From Snodgrassella alvi (lineage in GTDB: Bacteria > Pseudomonadota > Gammaproteobacteria > Burkholderiales > Neisseriaceae), in assembly GCF_040741455.2 (NCBI RefSeq), contig NZ_CP160328.2:806001-870000 (forward strand): a stretch of 64,000 nucleotides of DNA, read 5' to 3'. Position numbers and translations under genes: made by a program. The notes below the pieces were generated by a model. That model was given only the letters and a program-made list of their open reading frames with translations, was not told where the DNA came from and did no database searches. Shown here piece after piece: positions 17,482-26,418 of the stretch; positions within the stretch are counted from its first letter, which is position 1, and each line of letters starts with the position of its first letter.

Positions 17482-20400
17482 ATGCGTCTAACCCATATCA
17501 AACTTTCCGGCTTTAAATCTTTTGTTGATCCCACTACGATTGCCGTACCAGGAAAGCTGGTGGCTGTAATCGGGCCAAATGGTTGTGGAAAAAGCAATGT
17601 GATTGATGCCGTACGCTGGGTGCTGGGCGAAGCATCGGCCAGACAGCTGCGCGGTGAAAGCATGCAAGACGTGATTTTTAATGGTGCCAACACCCGCCGC
17701 CCCGCCCCGCGCGCCAGCGTGGAACTGGTATTTGACAATAGTGACGGCCAGCTTCAGGGAGCATGGGGACAATATGGTGAGGTGGCAATAAAACGCCAGC
17801 TCACAAGGCAAGGTGAGTCTACTTATTATATTAATAATCAAGTAGTACGCCGGCGCGATATTACAGATTTATTTTTAGGTACAGGGGTTGGAGCTCGTGG
17901 CTATGCGGTGATAGAACAAGGGATGATTTCACGCATAATTGAAGCAAGGCCGGAAGAACTTAGAGCGCATATTGAAGAAGCGGCAGGGGTTTCCAAGTAC
18001 AAGGAACGCCGCCGCGAAACGGAAAACAGACTGGCAGACACGCGCGAACACCTGCAACGACTGGCCGATTTACAAAGTGAGCTAGACAGGCAGGTAGAAA
18101 AATTACAACGACAGGCAAATACAGCACAACGCTATCAGGAACTAAAAGAACAGATAGCGGGTAAACAGGATTTATTTGATTACAGCCAATGGCAACAGGC
18201 ACTGGTTCAGGCTGATGATGCTACTACAATGTATCAACAGCATGACAATGCTCAGGAAACGCTTCAACAGCATCTTGAGACACTTGAAGAAAACCTACAG
18301 CAATTGCGCGAACAGGAACAGCAGCAACAGCAACAGGTACGCGAAGCAGAAATGCAACGCGCCGGTCTGCGCGAACAGTGGGCGCGTCTGGAAGAACAGA
18401 TTCGTCACCGGCGTGACTGGCAACAGCGCATGGCGCGAGAACAAGCACAGGCTCAATCAGAACTGCAACGATTGCATGAAGAAGACCGGCAACAGCAAGA
18501 GATGCTCGAATCAGCCAATAGTGAATTGGAAGAACAGCAAATAGTGCGCGAAGAATGGGCTATGCAAGCTGCCGAGCATGAAGCACGTATGCCAGAGCTC
18601 GAAGAGCTGGCACATCTGGGTGAACGCACACGCCAGAATCAACAGAATGAGCTGGCGCGGCTGGAGCGTGAACAGGCAATTAAACAACAGCAACACCAGC
18701 ATGCAAGCAGCAGTATTACGCAGTTACAACAACGTCAGCAGCGGCTGGAAACAGAGCTGGCGCAGTTAGCCTTACCCTCTGAAGAAGAGATGGAAAAAAC
18801 GCGGGACAGTGCATCTGAACTGGAACAAGTAGTAGCAACACTGGAGGAAAACCTGCTGCAGTTTGAGCAGCAGCGAGACAATGCCCAGCAAGCACTGGCA
18901 CTGGCTCAACAACAGTATCGCCAGTTGGACAAACAGCAACTTACACTGAATGCTCAGGTGGAAGCGCTTACCGCAATGTTGCCAAAAGCAGAGCACAGCA
19001 ACACGACAGCGTCAGAACATACTGATATTCCCTTGCTGTGGCAGCATATGCAGGTTGAACCACACTGGCAGCATGCAACCAGTGTAGCGCTGGGTCATAA
19101 AATTCAGGCTCATTACTGTAAACAGCTACAGCTAGACAATATCCAGACTGAGCACACTTCGGTATGGGTCAATCTAAACACTCCATCCGAAACATCACCC
19201 ATTGCCAGCGATGCCTTGTTGCAGCATATTGAAGTAGAATCACCCTTTGAAGAAGTATTGCATTTCTGGCTTCGGCAGGTGATATGCGCTGAATCTCTGC
19301 AAGCAGCCTTACTACGGCAAAAGGAGTTAGAGGCACATCAACTGATTGTTACTCCAGAAGGCCATTGCATAGATGCTATAAGCATTACCTTATATGCTGA
19401 AGATAATGGCTCTAGTTTATTGCAACAGCAGCAGCAATTACGTGAACTGCAACAAGCCCTTGTGGATATCGAACAACCCTGCCAACAGGCACAAGAAGCC
19501 ATGCAGCTGGCACAGCAAAATCTGGATAACACAGAAGCTCAACTATTACAGTGCCAGCATCAATTGAAACAGCAACAACAAAGTTGGCAGGCTGCCTCAG
19601 CACAGGCCACAGAATTGATTGCACGTACCAGCCAAGGGCAGCTTCGCCGGCAACATATTCAGCAGGAATGCGCACAAATAAGCAATGAATTAACTCAACA
19701 CCAACATATGCAGCAACAGGCACAAGCAGATGCCGAAAATCTGACGCTAGCTATAGACCAATTGCGTCCCCAGCTAGAAAGCCATACGACCAACCAGCAG
19801 AACCAACAACAAACCCTCAAACAAAGCCAGCTGGCACTACTAGAGGCACGAAGGCAACAAGGGCTGGTTGAAATGGCCATTGTGCGCTTACAGCAGCGAA
19901 TTCAGAGTGGGTCGCAGGAGCGCCAACGGATTGCACGTGAGACCGAACGTTGGCAAGAACGCCAGAGCGAGCTGGCTCTTGGTATAGTTGACGAAGAAGT
20001 AGAAGATGAACAGACTTTACAAACTGAAGAATTGAATGCACGGATTAATGTAGCCAATGAACGTTGTGCCGATGCTCAGCAACAGTTGCAACAACTTCAG
20101 CAACTGTTACAACAGGCACAGCAACAACAACACACACTAAACAGCCGCTTACCACAACTACAGGCGGACACACAAAAAGCCCTACTCCAGCAGCAGGAAG
20201 CCTTACTAAATGCCAAACGTTTTTATGAAACACTTCAACAGAATAAAGCCGATATAGATACATTGGCAGAACAATTTGCCCATACCCAAACAGAATCTAA
20301 GGATCTAAGCGAGCAAATCGCTACTCTTGCACAGAAAATCAATGCTTTGGGCGCTGTAAATCTGGCTGCATTACAGGAGTTGGAAGAAGCCCATGAACGA

Positions 20401-20961
20401 GCCCAGTACTATCAGCAGCAAACTGCTGATGTTCAGGCCGCCATAGCATTACTGGAAGAAGCCATCAGTACCATTGATGAAGAAACAAAATCCCGTTTTA
20501 AAACCACATTTGATGCAGTCAATCAAAAAGTACAAAGCTACTTCCCAACCTTGTTTGGTGGGGGCGAAGCACACTTGGATATGGTTGGCGATGACTTACT
20601 CAGCGCGGGCGTATCCATTATGGCGCGACCGCCTGGCAAGAAAAACAGCACTATTCATCTGCTTTCTGGTGGCGAAAAAGCTTTAACGGCTATGAGCCTT
20701 GTATTTGCTTTGTTCAGCCTGAATCCGGCACCATTCTGTTTGCTGGATGAAGTAGATGCGCCATTGGACGATGCCAATACCAGCCGTTTCTGTCAGCTGG
20801 TACAACAAATGTCCGCACAAACCCAGTTTGTTTATATTTCCCATAATCGGCTAACCATGGAAATGGCCGAGCAACTAGTAGGCGTTACTATGCAGGAAAA
20901 AGGGGTCTCACGGATCGTGGAAGTTAACATCCGGCAGGCTTTGGATATGGCTGAAGCCTAG
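17482..20961 (+). CDS. smc: Chromosome partition protein SMC
   Basis: An ATPase of the bacterial condensin complex that organises and helps segregate the chromosome. N-terminal ATPase half with Walker A 'GPNGCGKSN' near 32-40, a long coiled coil rich in Gln, a hinge near 510-640, a second coiled coil, and the C-terminal half with the 'LLSGGEKAL' signature and Walker B 'FCLLDEVDAPL'. The ATG at 17482 ('MRLTHIKLSGFKSF') matches the conserved start; an in-frame TTG at 17452 is unlikely. Length 1159 aa is typical. ScpA/ScpB are not in the window. A terminator follows. Confidence 0.97.
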   Translation: MRLTHIKLSGFKSFVDPTTIAVPGKLVAVIGPNGCGKSNVIDAVRWVLGEASARQLRGESMQDVIFNGANTRRPAPRASVELVFDNSDGQLQGAWGQYGEVAIKRQLTRQGESTYYINNQVVRRRDITDLFLGTGVGARGYAVIEQGMISRIIEARPEELRAHIEEAAGVSKYKERRRETENRLADTREHLQRLADLQSELDRQVEKLQRQANTAQRYQELKEQIAGKQDLFDYSQWQQALVQADDATTMYQQHDNAQETLQQHLETLEENLQQLREQEQQQQQQVREAEMQRAGLREQWARLEEQIRHRRDWQQRMAREQAQAQSELQRLHEEDRQQQEMLESANSELEEQQIVREEWAMQAAEHEARMPELEELAHLGERTRQNQQNELARLEREQAIKQQQHQHASSSITQLQQRQQRLETELAQLALPSEEEMEKTRDSASELEQVVATLEENLLQFEQQRDNAQQALALAQQQYRQLDKQQLTLNAQVEALTAMLPKAEHSNTTASEHTDIPLLWQHMQVEPHWQHATSVALGHKIQAHYCKQLQLDNIQTEHTSVWVNLNTPSETSPIASDALLQHIEVESPFEEVLHFWLRQVICAESLQAALLRQKELEAHQLIVTPEGHCIDAISITLYAEDNGSSLLQQQQQLRELQQALVDIEQPCQQAQEAMQLAQQNLDNTEAQLLQCQHQLKQQQQSWQAASAQATELIARTSQGQLRRQHIQQECAQISNELTQHQHMQQQAQADAENLTLAIDQLRPQLESHTTNQQNQQQTLKQSQLALLEARRQQGLVEMAIVRLQQRIQSGSQERQRIARETERWQERQSELALGIVDEEVEDEQTLQTEELNARINVANERCADAQQQLQQLQQLLQQAQQQQHTLNSRLPQLQADTQKALLQQQEALLNAKRFYETLQQNKADIDTLAEQFAHTQTESKDLSEQIATLAQKINALGAVNLAALQELEEAHERAQYYQQQTADVQAAIALLEEAISTIDEETKSRFKTTFDAVNQKVQSYFPTLFGGGEAHLDMVGDDLLSAGVSIMARPPGKKNSTIHLLSGGEKALTAMSLVFALFSLNPAPFCLLDEVDAPLDDANTSRFCQLVQQMSAQTQFVYISHNRLTMEMAEQLVGVTMQEKGVSRIVEVNIRQALDMAEA

Positions 20962-21017
20962 GCCAAAGAACAAATATCGATATCAGTACCTTCATTCCTG
21001 TAAACAACTGCTTATAA

Positions 21018-21043
21018 ACGGGGTTAAACCCGTGTGTTTTTTT
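21018..21043 (+). terminator. Terminator after smc
   Basis: ACGGG and CCCGT flank a six-base loop and are followed by GTG and a run of seven T. It lies 57 bases after the smc stop codon. Confidence 0.75.
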
Positions 21044-21089
21044 ATTATATTATAAAGGCCTTGAAACAGGCTTTTTACATTGAGTGCAT

Positions 21090-22376
21090 ATGCTATTGAA
21101 TCTTTTATATCAATTTTTATGGTTGCTCGCCCCACCTTTTTTACGCCGTTATTTGCGTCGACGTGCCAGACTGGCACCGGCCTATGCCCTAAATTGGTCC
21201 GAACGTTTTGGAAAACCTTATCCGAATGCGGTAAAAAACGCTATCTGGATTCATGTAGTATCAGTAGGAGAAACACGTGCCTCAATACAGTTCATTCACT
21301 CGTTGCAAAAACGGTTTCCAAATATACCTCTTTTAATCACTCAGACTACCCCTACCGGCCGTGCTACTGTGCAGCATTTTTTTCCGCAGGCACAGTGCCG
21401 TTACCTTCCCTATGATAAAAAATCGTGGGTAAAGCAGTTTATCCAAGACCATCAACCTTTATTTGGTGTGTTGATGGAAACAGAAATATGGCCAAATTTA
21501 ATTAATATCTGTGCTAAAAATCGCATTCCTCTGTTTATGGCTAATGCACGCTTATCAGAAAAATCATTGCAAGGCTATCTGAAAGTGCGATCGATGGTTG
21601 TTCCTGCTCTCAGCACCTTGACAGGCTGTTTTGCTCAGACAAATGCAGATGCCGAACGCTTGAAAAAAATTGGTGCGGCACATCTTAAAATATGTGGTAA
21701 CACCAAGTATGATATTTCTCCAACCGAAGACATGCATGTTTTAGCACAGACATTCAAACAACGTATCGGCAACCGGCCTGTGATGGTTTGTGCCAGTACC
21801 CGCTATTACCATGGCAGCGACGAAGTACAATTATTGCTCGACGCTTGGGCAAAACAGAATACCGGCCATACATTACTGATCATCGTACCGCGCCATACAG
21901 AACGTTTTCAACCAGCTTTCGATTACGCAGAAAAACTTAATTTTATTACACAGAAACGTAGCGATAATCTAAATATTGCCCCAGAAACTCAGGTTTGGAT
22001 TGGCGACAGTATAGGTGAGTTGTTTGCTTATTATTTATGTGCGGATATTGCTTTTGTAGGCGGCAGTCTCGTTGACAGCGGCTGCCACAACATTATCGAA
22101 CCCATCGCCTGCAACCTACCCACTTTATTTGGCCCATCTACGTATAATTTCGCTGATGCTGCACCAAAAGCGGTTGCTATCGGAGCAGCGCAACAAATCA
22201 GATCTGCAGAAGACTGGGCAACTACCTCATTAGCCTTACTTGCCAATCCACAGCAACGCCGATACATGTCGGAAAATGCAGAAGCTTTTATTACACAACA
22301 TCGCGGTGCCAGCGAAAGAATGGCACAGGCCATTTTGGACAATCTTGCGCTTACAGCCAAGAACTCTCAGCACTAA
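21090..22376 (+). CDS. waaA: 3-deoxy-D-manno-octulosonic acid transferase (Kdo transferase)
   Basis: Transfers Kdo from CMP-Kdo to lipid A precursors at the inner membrane (LPS/LOS core synthesis). The N-terminus is a membrane anchor followed by basic residues. The GT30 pattern is present: 'VSVGE' near 55, 'LMETEIWPN' near 125-133 and 'FVGGSLVDSGCHNIIEP' near 322-338. About 428 aa, as expected. ATG 21090 is preferred; GTG two codons earlier is in frame. A decayed copy of its 3' end lies at 23820-24212. Confidence 0.93.
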   Translation: MLLNLLYQFLWLLAPPFLRRYLRRRARLAPAYALNWSERFGKPYPNAVKNAIWIHVVSVGETRASIQFIHSLQKRFPNIPLLITQTTPTGRATVQHFFPQAQCRYLPYDKKSWVKQFIQDHQPLFGVLMETEIWPNLINICAKNRIPLFMANARLSEKSLQGYLKVRSMVVPALSTLTGCFAQTNADAERLKKIGAAHLKICGNTKYDISPTEDMHVLAQTFKQRIGNRPVMVCASTRYYHGSDEVQLLLDAWAKQNTGHTLLIIVPRHTERFQPAFDYAEKLNFITQKRSDNLNIAPETQVWIGDSIGELFAYYLCADIAFVGGSLVDSGCHNIIEPIACNLPTLFGPSTYNFADAAPKAVAIGAAQQIRSAEDWATTSLALLANPQQRRYMSENAEAFITQHRGASERMAQAILDNLALTAKNSQH

Positions 22377-22604
22377 GACAAATATTGTATTTAAAGAGCT
22401 GCAAATTATAAACAATATATCAAATAAACCCTATAGCATATTATTTATTGAACAAATAAAGTACATTAACACTAATTTTATATTTGGAATCATTAACAAG
22501 ACTGATTCAGATTAAATACACTTTTATTTCAATCCTATGTCTTAGTTTTATATTAATAAAATGAGCCAAACATATTTTTGTTTGCTTAGTGGGAACTTAT
22601 GTAT

Positions 22605-22930
22605 TTCAATTTCATATATCTGAATAAACGGTAGAGAGTCAAGCTCAAAACTTTCTTTGTATTCATCAAATATAATTAAATAAATATGATATAAGCATAT
22701 ATAAATCTACTTGTTTTAATTATATTAGCGAAGATTTGAAAAACTATTTTGAAATCCACTTCTGTCATACTTTTGTCTGCCGTCAAATAATGGCTAAAAG
22801 CCATTGTAAGTATTTTTACCAGCATATCGTGTTAAGAATACGGATAATAAGTATTCAATTTCATCTACTAGATATTTAATTTTCTCTGTCCTGCCTTATT
22901 CTTAGCATGATATATCACACAAGAGTATAA
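22605..22930 (-). pseudogene. Decayed third copy of the sulfatase-fold transferase (3' part)
   Basis: Read on the minus strand, this stretch aligns base by base, with small gaps and many substitutions, to the 3' third of the transferase gene at 24427-25860. Clear anchors are 'GTCAAATAATGGCTAAAAGCC' regions around 22785-22805 (against the copy at 24625-24640), the terminal segment at 22620-22675 (against 24430-24490) and 'AGCATGATATATCACAC' near 22905-22920. No reading frame survives. It lies right after waaA, just as the intact gene lies right after the waaA remnant. Confidence 0.7.
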
Positions 22931-23094
22931 CTTATGATTAAATCAATAGACTAATAGAATTGACAACCAGAAAAAACTTCTATTAAATATATAAAATTGT
23001 TATAAATACAGATAAAAAAATTTATAACAATTTAAAAGATAAGGTAGTTTCATTAAAAATTTAATATTATTTGCATTATTCGCTTTTTGTTCAT

Positions 23095-23120
23095 ATAAAA
23101 AAGCCACTCAAAGTGGCTTT
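23095..23120 (-). terminator. Terminator of pilin gene 1
   Basis: AAAGCCACT and AGTGGCTTT pair perfectly around a three-base loop. On the minus strand the stem is followed by a T-run. It starts 20 bases after the pilin stop codon. Confidence 0.9.
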
Positions 23121-23139
23121 GAATTAAATTCAATAAGGA

Positions 23140-23592
23140 TTACAGGTAAGCTTTAGGAATGTATTTATCATTCATAGTAGTGCCGGTAGCATTCTTTTTC
23201 AAAGAGCCATTTTTCAAAACTGACAATACCAATATTTTACCTGAAATAGCTGCAGATACGCCGGTTTGATTGACAGTATACTTAATTGTACAACCTGTAT
23301 CTCCCATGGCTGAAGTAGCTGAACTCATGGTAACGGTACCACCGATTTCAGCTGTGCCATATTTACCTTTTTGCTGATCTACAGCAGCATTAGAACCAGT
23401 TGTACATACACTGTTTTGCATGTTATCTACTACCTGTGATTTTAAACCAGCAGCAAGGCTAGAAGCTTCGGATGCCTGAGAACGAGCAATATAGTCAGAA
23501 TACGCAGGTACAGCGATAGCAGCCAGAATACCGATAATTGCAATGACAATCATCAATTCTATTAATGTAAAACCTTTTTGAAATGCTTTCAT
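23140..23592 (-). CDS. Type IV pilin 1 (PilE/PilA-like major pilin)
   Basis: A type IV pilin with a short basic leader cut by the prepilin peptidase after Gly7 ('[16 protein letters not shown]'), Glu at mature position 5, and the long hydrophobic N-terminal helix used for fibre assembly. A disulfide is likely between the cysteines in 'SVCTTG' and 'DTGCTIKY'. The globular domain is short (150 aa in all). GGAG seven bases before the ATG at 23592 sets the start; an ATG four codons upstream lacks this spacing. A sigma-54-type promoter lies 50 bases upstream. Closely similar to pilin 2 at 28038-28487. Confidence 0.93.
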   Translation of the reverse strand: MKAFQKGFTLIELMIVIAIIGILAAIAVPAYSDYIARSQASEASSLAAGLKSQVVDNMQNSVCTTGSNAAVDQQKGKYGTAEIGGTVTMSSATSAMGDTGCTIKYTVNQTGVSAAISGKILVLSVLKNGSLKKNATGTTMNDKYIPKAYL

Positions 23593-23642
23593 TTTAGTCT
23601 CCATGTCAATATGGTTAATAAACTAGTTGAACATAAAATCAT

Positions 23643-23660
23643 TAGCAATTTATATGCCTA
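23643..23660 (-). promoter_or_regulatory. Sigma-54-type promoter of pilin 1
   Basis: On the minus strand TAGGCATATAAATTGCTA contains GG-N10-GC, the invariant spacing of sigma-54 promoters (consensus TGGCAC-N5-TTGC). It lies about 50 bases before the pilin start, and an equivalent element occupies the same position before pilin 2. Confidence 0.65.
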
Positions 23661-23819
23661 ATTTTAGGATTATACTATTTTTATATATTAATTTCATTAT
23701 TTAACATTTTTATAATTGAAGAATTCAAACTAGTAACCTAACAAATATTTAGACTTAAGATTAAGCTTAAGAAATTTATTTATAATTTTCAATTATCAAA
23801 CTGTTTTTGTAAAACAATC

Positions 23820-24212
23820 TATTTTGTAATAGACGAGCACCACCATATAATGCGTTTAATTATTGCGTTAGTTTTGCTTATATAGCTAACACTTAAATAT
23901 ACAGCGGCTGACAATATTACTAAAACAATCGTCTGCAACTTTCTCACCATGTTTGGTTCGACTAATCGAGATGTCGATGTTGCAAGTCTAAAAAATACGC
24001 TATTGGTGTGTAACAACAAATCCGCCGCTCGGAAAACAACACCTCTACCTCATATGCCTTATTTACCCTTCCTCAACAAGGCATCAATACATTTCAAAAA
24101 TGCAAAAGCTTTTATTGCACATTATCGGGTCGCTAAACCAAGCTTGGCACAGGTCATTTTTGCAATTTTGGTCTTGCAACAAATCATTCACTGTATTGTG
24201 ATGGATCTGTAG
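23820..24212 (+). pseudogene. Decayed duplicate of the waaA 3' end
   Basis: This plus-strand stretch aligns to the last quarter of waaA. Anchors are GCGGCTGACAATATTACT (against GCGGCTGCCACAACATTATC), CGTCTGCAACTTTCTCACC (against CGCCTGCAACCTACCCACT), and an 'AAGCTTTTATTGCACATTAT' region against the waaA end. An ORF survives from 23949 whose product still follows WaaA ('AKAFIAHYR' against 'AEAFITQHR'). It has no start signal and lacks the catalytic domain. The similarity continues past the stop codon into the following spacer. Confidence 0.75.
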
Positions 24213-24426
24213 TTTAAGAAGCTGCAAAATTACAACCAAGTAATTAAATGTGCTCTAAAGCATTTTTTATCAAGTTATTTAGATACATTCAGACTGATTT
24301 TATTTTTAAAAAATCAAAAACCATATTGACACACATAAAATTTCTCTTCAATTTAACCATATAATACTATTGTATATTATAAAAATACCAAATTTACTTA
24401 GTAAGTTAGGCATGACAATAAGCCTG

Positions 24427-25860
24427 TTAATTAACTCGTATGTGAATAAATGGCACTGAATCAGGCTTAAAACTGTCTTTAAATTCATCGAACACAATGG
24501 GCGGGCTATGGTCACCAACAACTACAATATCAGTATGCTTAAAACCACCTCTTTTTATTTCATCAGCAAGTACCTGAAAAAACTGATGTTGAAGATTCAA
24601 ATTCCGGCATGCTTCTTGTCTTCCATTAAATAATGGCTGATGGCAATCATAAGTATTCGCTCCCAACATATCCAGCTCAGAATAAGGATGATGGGTGTTC
24701 AGTGTTAGCCAGTATATAAATGATTTACCCTGTGCAGATTTATTGGCAGCTGATACATCATGCACAATATTATAATCACAAGCTCCGGGGAATGAATAAC
24801 AAAGTTTTATATTACTAAAATGTGGATAAAAATGTGTATCTTGCAAACCCATATACGGATACCATTCTTTACGGTTATACATCTTAGAAGAGGATCCATG
24901 AAAAGCTTGTATATCATAACCTTGTTTTTGTAATCTTACCGGAACACATTTTTTGAACTTATCAAACGGGCCTAGTTTAAAATTGGAACTTTTGGCTTTC
25001 AAATCACATAACTCTCGCAGCTCCCCCATTATGGTACTGTGGAGTGCTGGATTTTCACCCTGAGCAATTAGTTTTACATTGGGCAAATTCAGCAAAGGTG
25101 CTTTTACCGATGAATTAATAGCGCCATGTTCAGGTACAAAAGTACCCCATGATTCATTTAAAATGAATAGTATTTTTTTGGGGGGATGCTGCAAATTAAT
25201 CTGTTTTTGTAACACACCTCCATGTGGCCAATCGTAAAACTCAGGGTTGACTTTTCTGAGCCAAAAAATTTGCATATTATATTTATAATTTTGAATAGTT
25301 TCGTAGTAACTGCCCCACCAACCAGTAGTCTTATAGCGATCAGAAAGATTAGTACCACGATAATCGTAAAAGCAAAATACAAACAATAAATATAATATAG
25401 ATAATGGTAGAATCATTTGCGTTGTAGCAAAACGAACCAAATATTTGAAAATTAGAAATAAACTTAATATCAGATAACCAAAAATTAATCCTAAAATTAT
25501 CCAATATAATTTTGGAGCTTGGGGAAGAAAATAAAGTAACCCAATGAATTCTGATAAATTTTCATAACGATAAAATTGCTTGATCCAATACAAAATGTCA
25601 AATATATAAATGCAAACGTAGGAGATGGTAAATAATAATATTGACCAATTTTTTCGCAAACACAATAATGGAATAATCCAAACGTATTCCAATACAACCA
25701 CATACCGCTGGGAGTGAATCAATGCGTGTGATAACCAGAAAAAACCATTATTTATAATTAGATAAAAAGCGATAAAAAGCCATAACCGAAAAGAAAAATA
25801 CTTATTAAATATATGTATTAATTTGGAAAATAAAGGGAAATGTACTTCAATATTCATCAA
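24427..25860 (-). CDS. Sulfatase-fold membrane transferase A, possible pilin phospho-form transferase
   Basis: A 477-residue inner-membrane enzyme of the alkaline phosphatase superfamily. Four to five transmembrane helices (about 20-170) precede a periplasmic catalytic domain with 'ILFILNESWGTF' (metal-binding Glu), 'HSTIMGELRELC' (probable Thr nucleophile), 'TLNTHHPYSE' and 'VVVGDHSPP' (Asp-His metal ligands). Related enzymes move phosphoethanolamine or phosphoglycerol from phospholipids to lipid A, glycans or, in Neisseria (PptA/PptB), to pilin. Position between pilin genes suggests pilin or surface glycan as the acceptor; this is inference. Its C-terminal half is nearly identical in DNA to that of transferase B. 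Confidence 0.75.
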   Translation of the reverse strand: MMNIEVHFPLFSKLIHIFNKYFSFRLWLFIAFYLIINNGFFWLSHALIHSQRYVVVLEYVWIIPLLCLRKNWSILLFTISYVCIYIFDILYWIKQFYRYENLSEFIGLLYFLPQAPKLYWIILGLIFGYLILSLFLIFKYLVRFATTQMILPLSILYLLFVFCFYDYRGTNLSDRYKTTGWWGSYYETIQNYKYNMQIFWLRKVNPEFYDWPHGGVLQKQINLQHPPKKILFILNESWGTFVPEHGAINSSVKAPLLNLPNVKLIAQGENPALHSTIMGELRELCDLKAKSSNFKLGPFDKFKKCVPVRLQKQGYDIQAFHGSSSKMYNRKEWYPYMGLQDTHFYPHFSNIKLCYSFPGACDYNIVHDVSAANKSAQGKSFIYWLTLNTHHPYSELDMLGANTYDCHQPLFNGRQEACRNLNLQHQFFQVLADEIKRGGFKHTDIVVVGDHSPPIVFDEFKDSFKPDSVPFIHIRVN

Positions 25861-26341
25861 TATTTCTTATATAAAGTTTAAATATGATCACATATAAATG
25901 AAATTTTCATAAATGATATCATATGAAAATTAAGACTGAAAATATATTTTGGATATTTACATTAATTCGAATATTTACTGACATTACGTACAAATATTTC
26001 CCCCCAATAAAACAATAAAGTAAAATCTAAAATAATATTAGTAAATATTATTTTAGAAAAAGATTGTCTATCAAAATTTTATAAGACTATAAATTTCAAT
26101 ACTTTAATTTAGAAAATATCTGTAATTTCATTATCGTTTATAGTAAATTGCAATGTACAAACCTACTGGCTCCCAGTACCCATTTCTATAGTCAAAATCT
26201 TTTAAAATATATAAATTTTTTATAACATTAAGGCATCAATAAAAATATTGGGCAAAGGATTTTTTTACCCATACTTTCGCTTCAAATAATTTTTGCAACT
26301 ATTATGGATTTGGAAATTTAAAAATTAAAGGCGATAAAAAC
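25861..26341. other. AT-rich spacer between the two transferase genes
   Basis: About 480 bases, very A/T-rich, holding the promoter region of transferase A. No ORF, repeat or remnant was recognised. Confidence 0.5.
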
Positions 26342-26394
26342 TGTAAGGTACCCTTTATTACTAATTTAGAAGTAATTACACAGGTTACCTTACA
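26342..26394 (-). terminator. Terminator of transferase B
   Basis: TGTAAGGTACCC and GGTTACCTTACA pair over about 11 of 12 positions. On the minus strand the stem is followed by GTTTTTAT. It lies 25 bases after the stop codon of the 26419-27849 gene. Confidence 0.65.
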
Positions 26395-26418
26395 AAATTT
26401 AGTTAAATATAAACTATT

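Noticed and set aside
18270-20200. Gln-rich tracts of SMC considered as repeat expansion or a chimeric insertion
   Set aside because: They lie in the coiled-coil arms, total length is normal, and heptad-like spacing continues through them.
22240-22515. A plus-strand ORF running past the end of waaA
   Set aside because: It overlaps conserved waaA codons in another frame and continues into A/T-rich spacer; no start signal.
23819-24019. A 66-codon minus-strand ORF opposite the waaA remnant
   Set aside because: The plus strand clearly derives from waaA, so the minus-strand frame is incidental.
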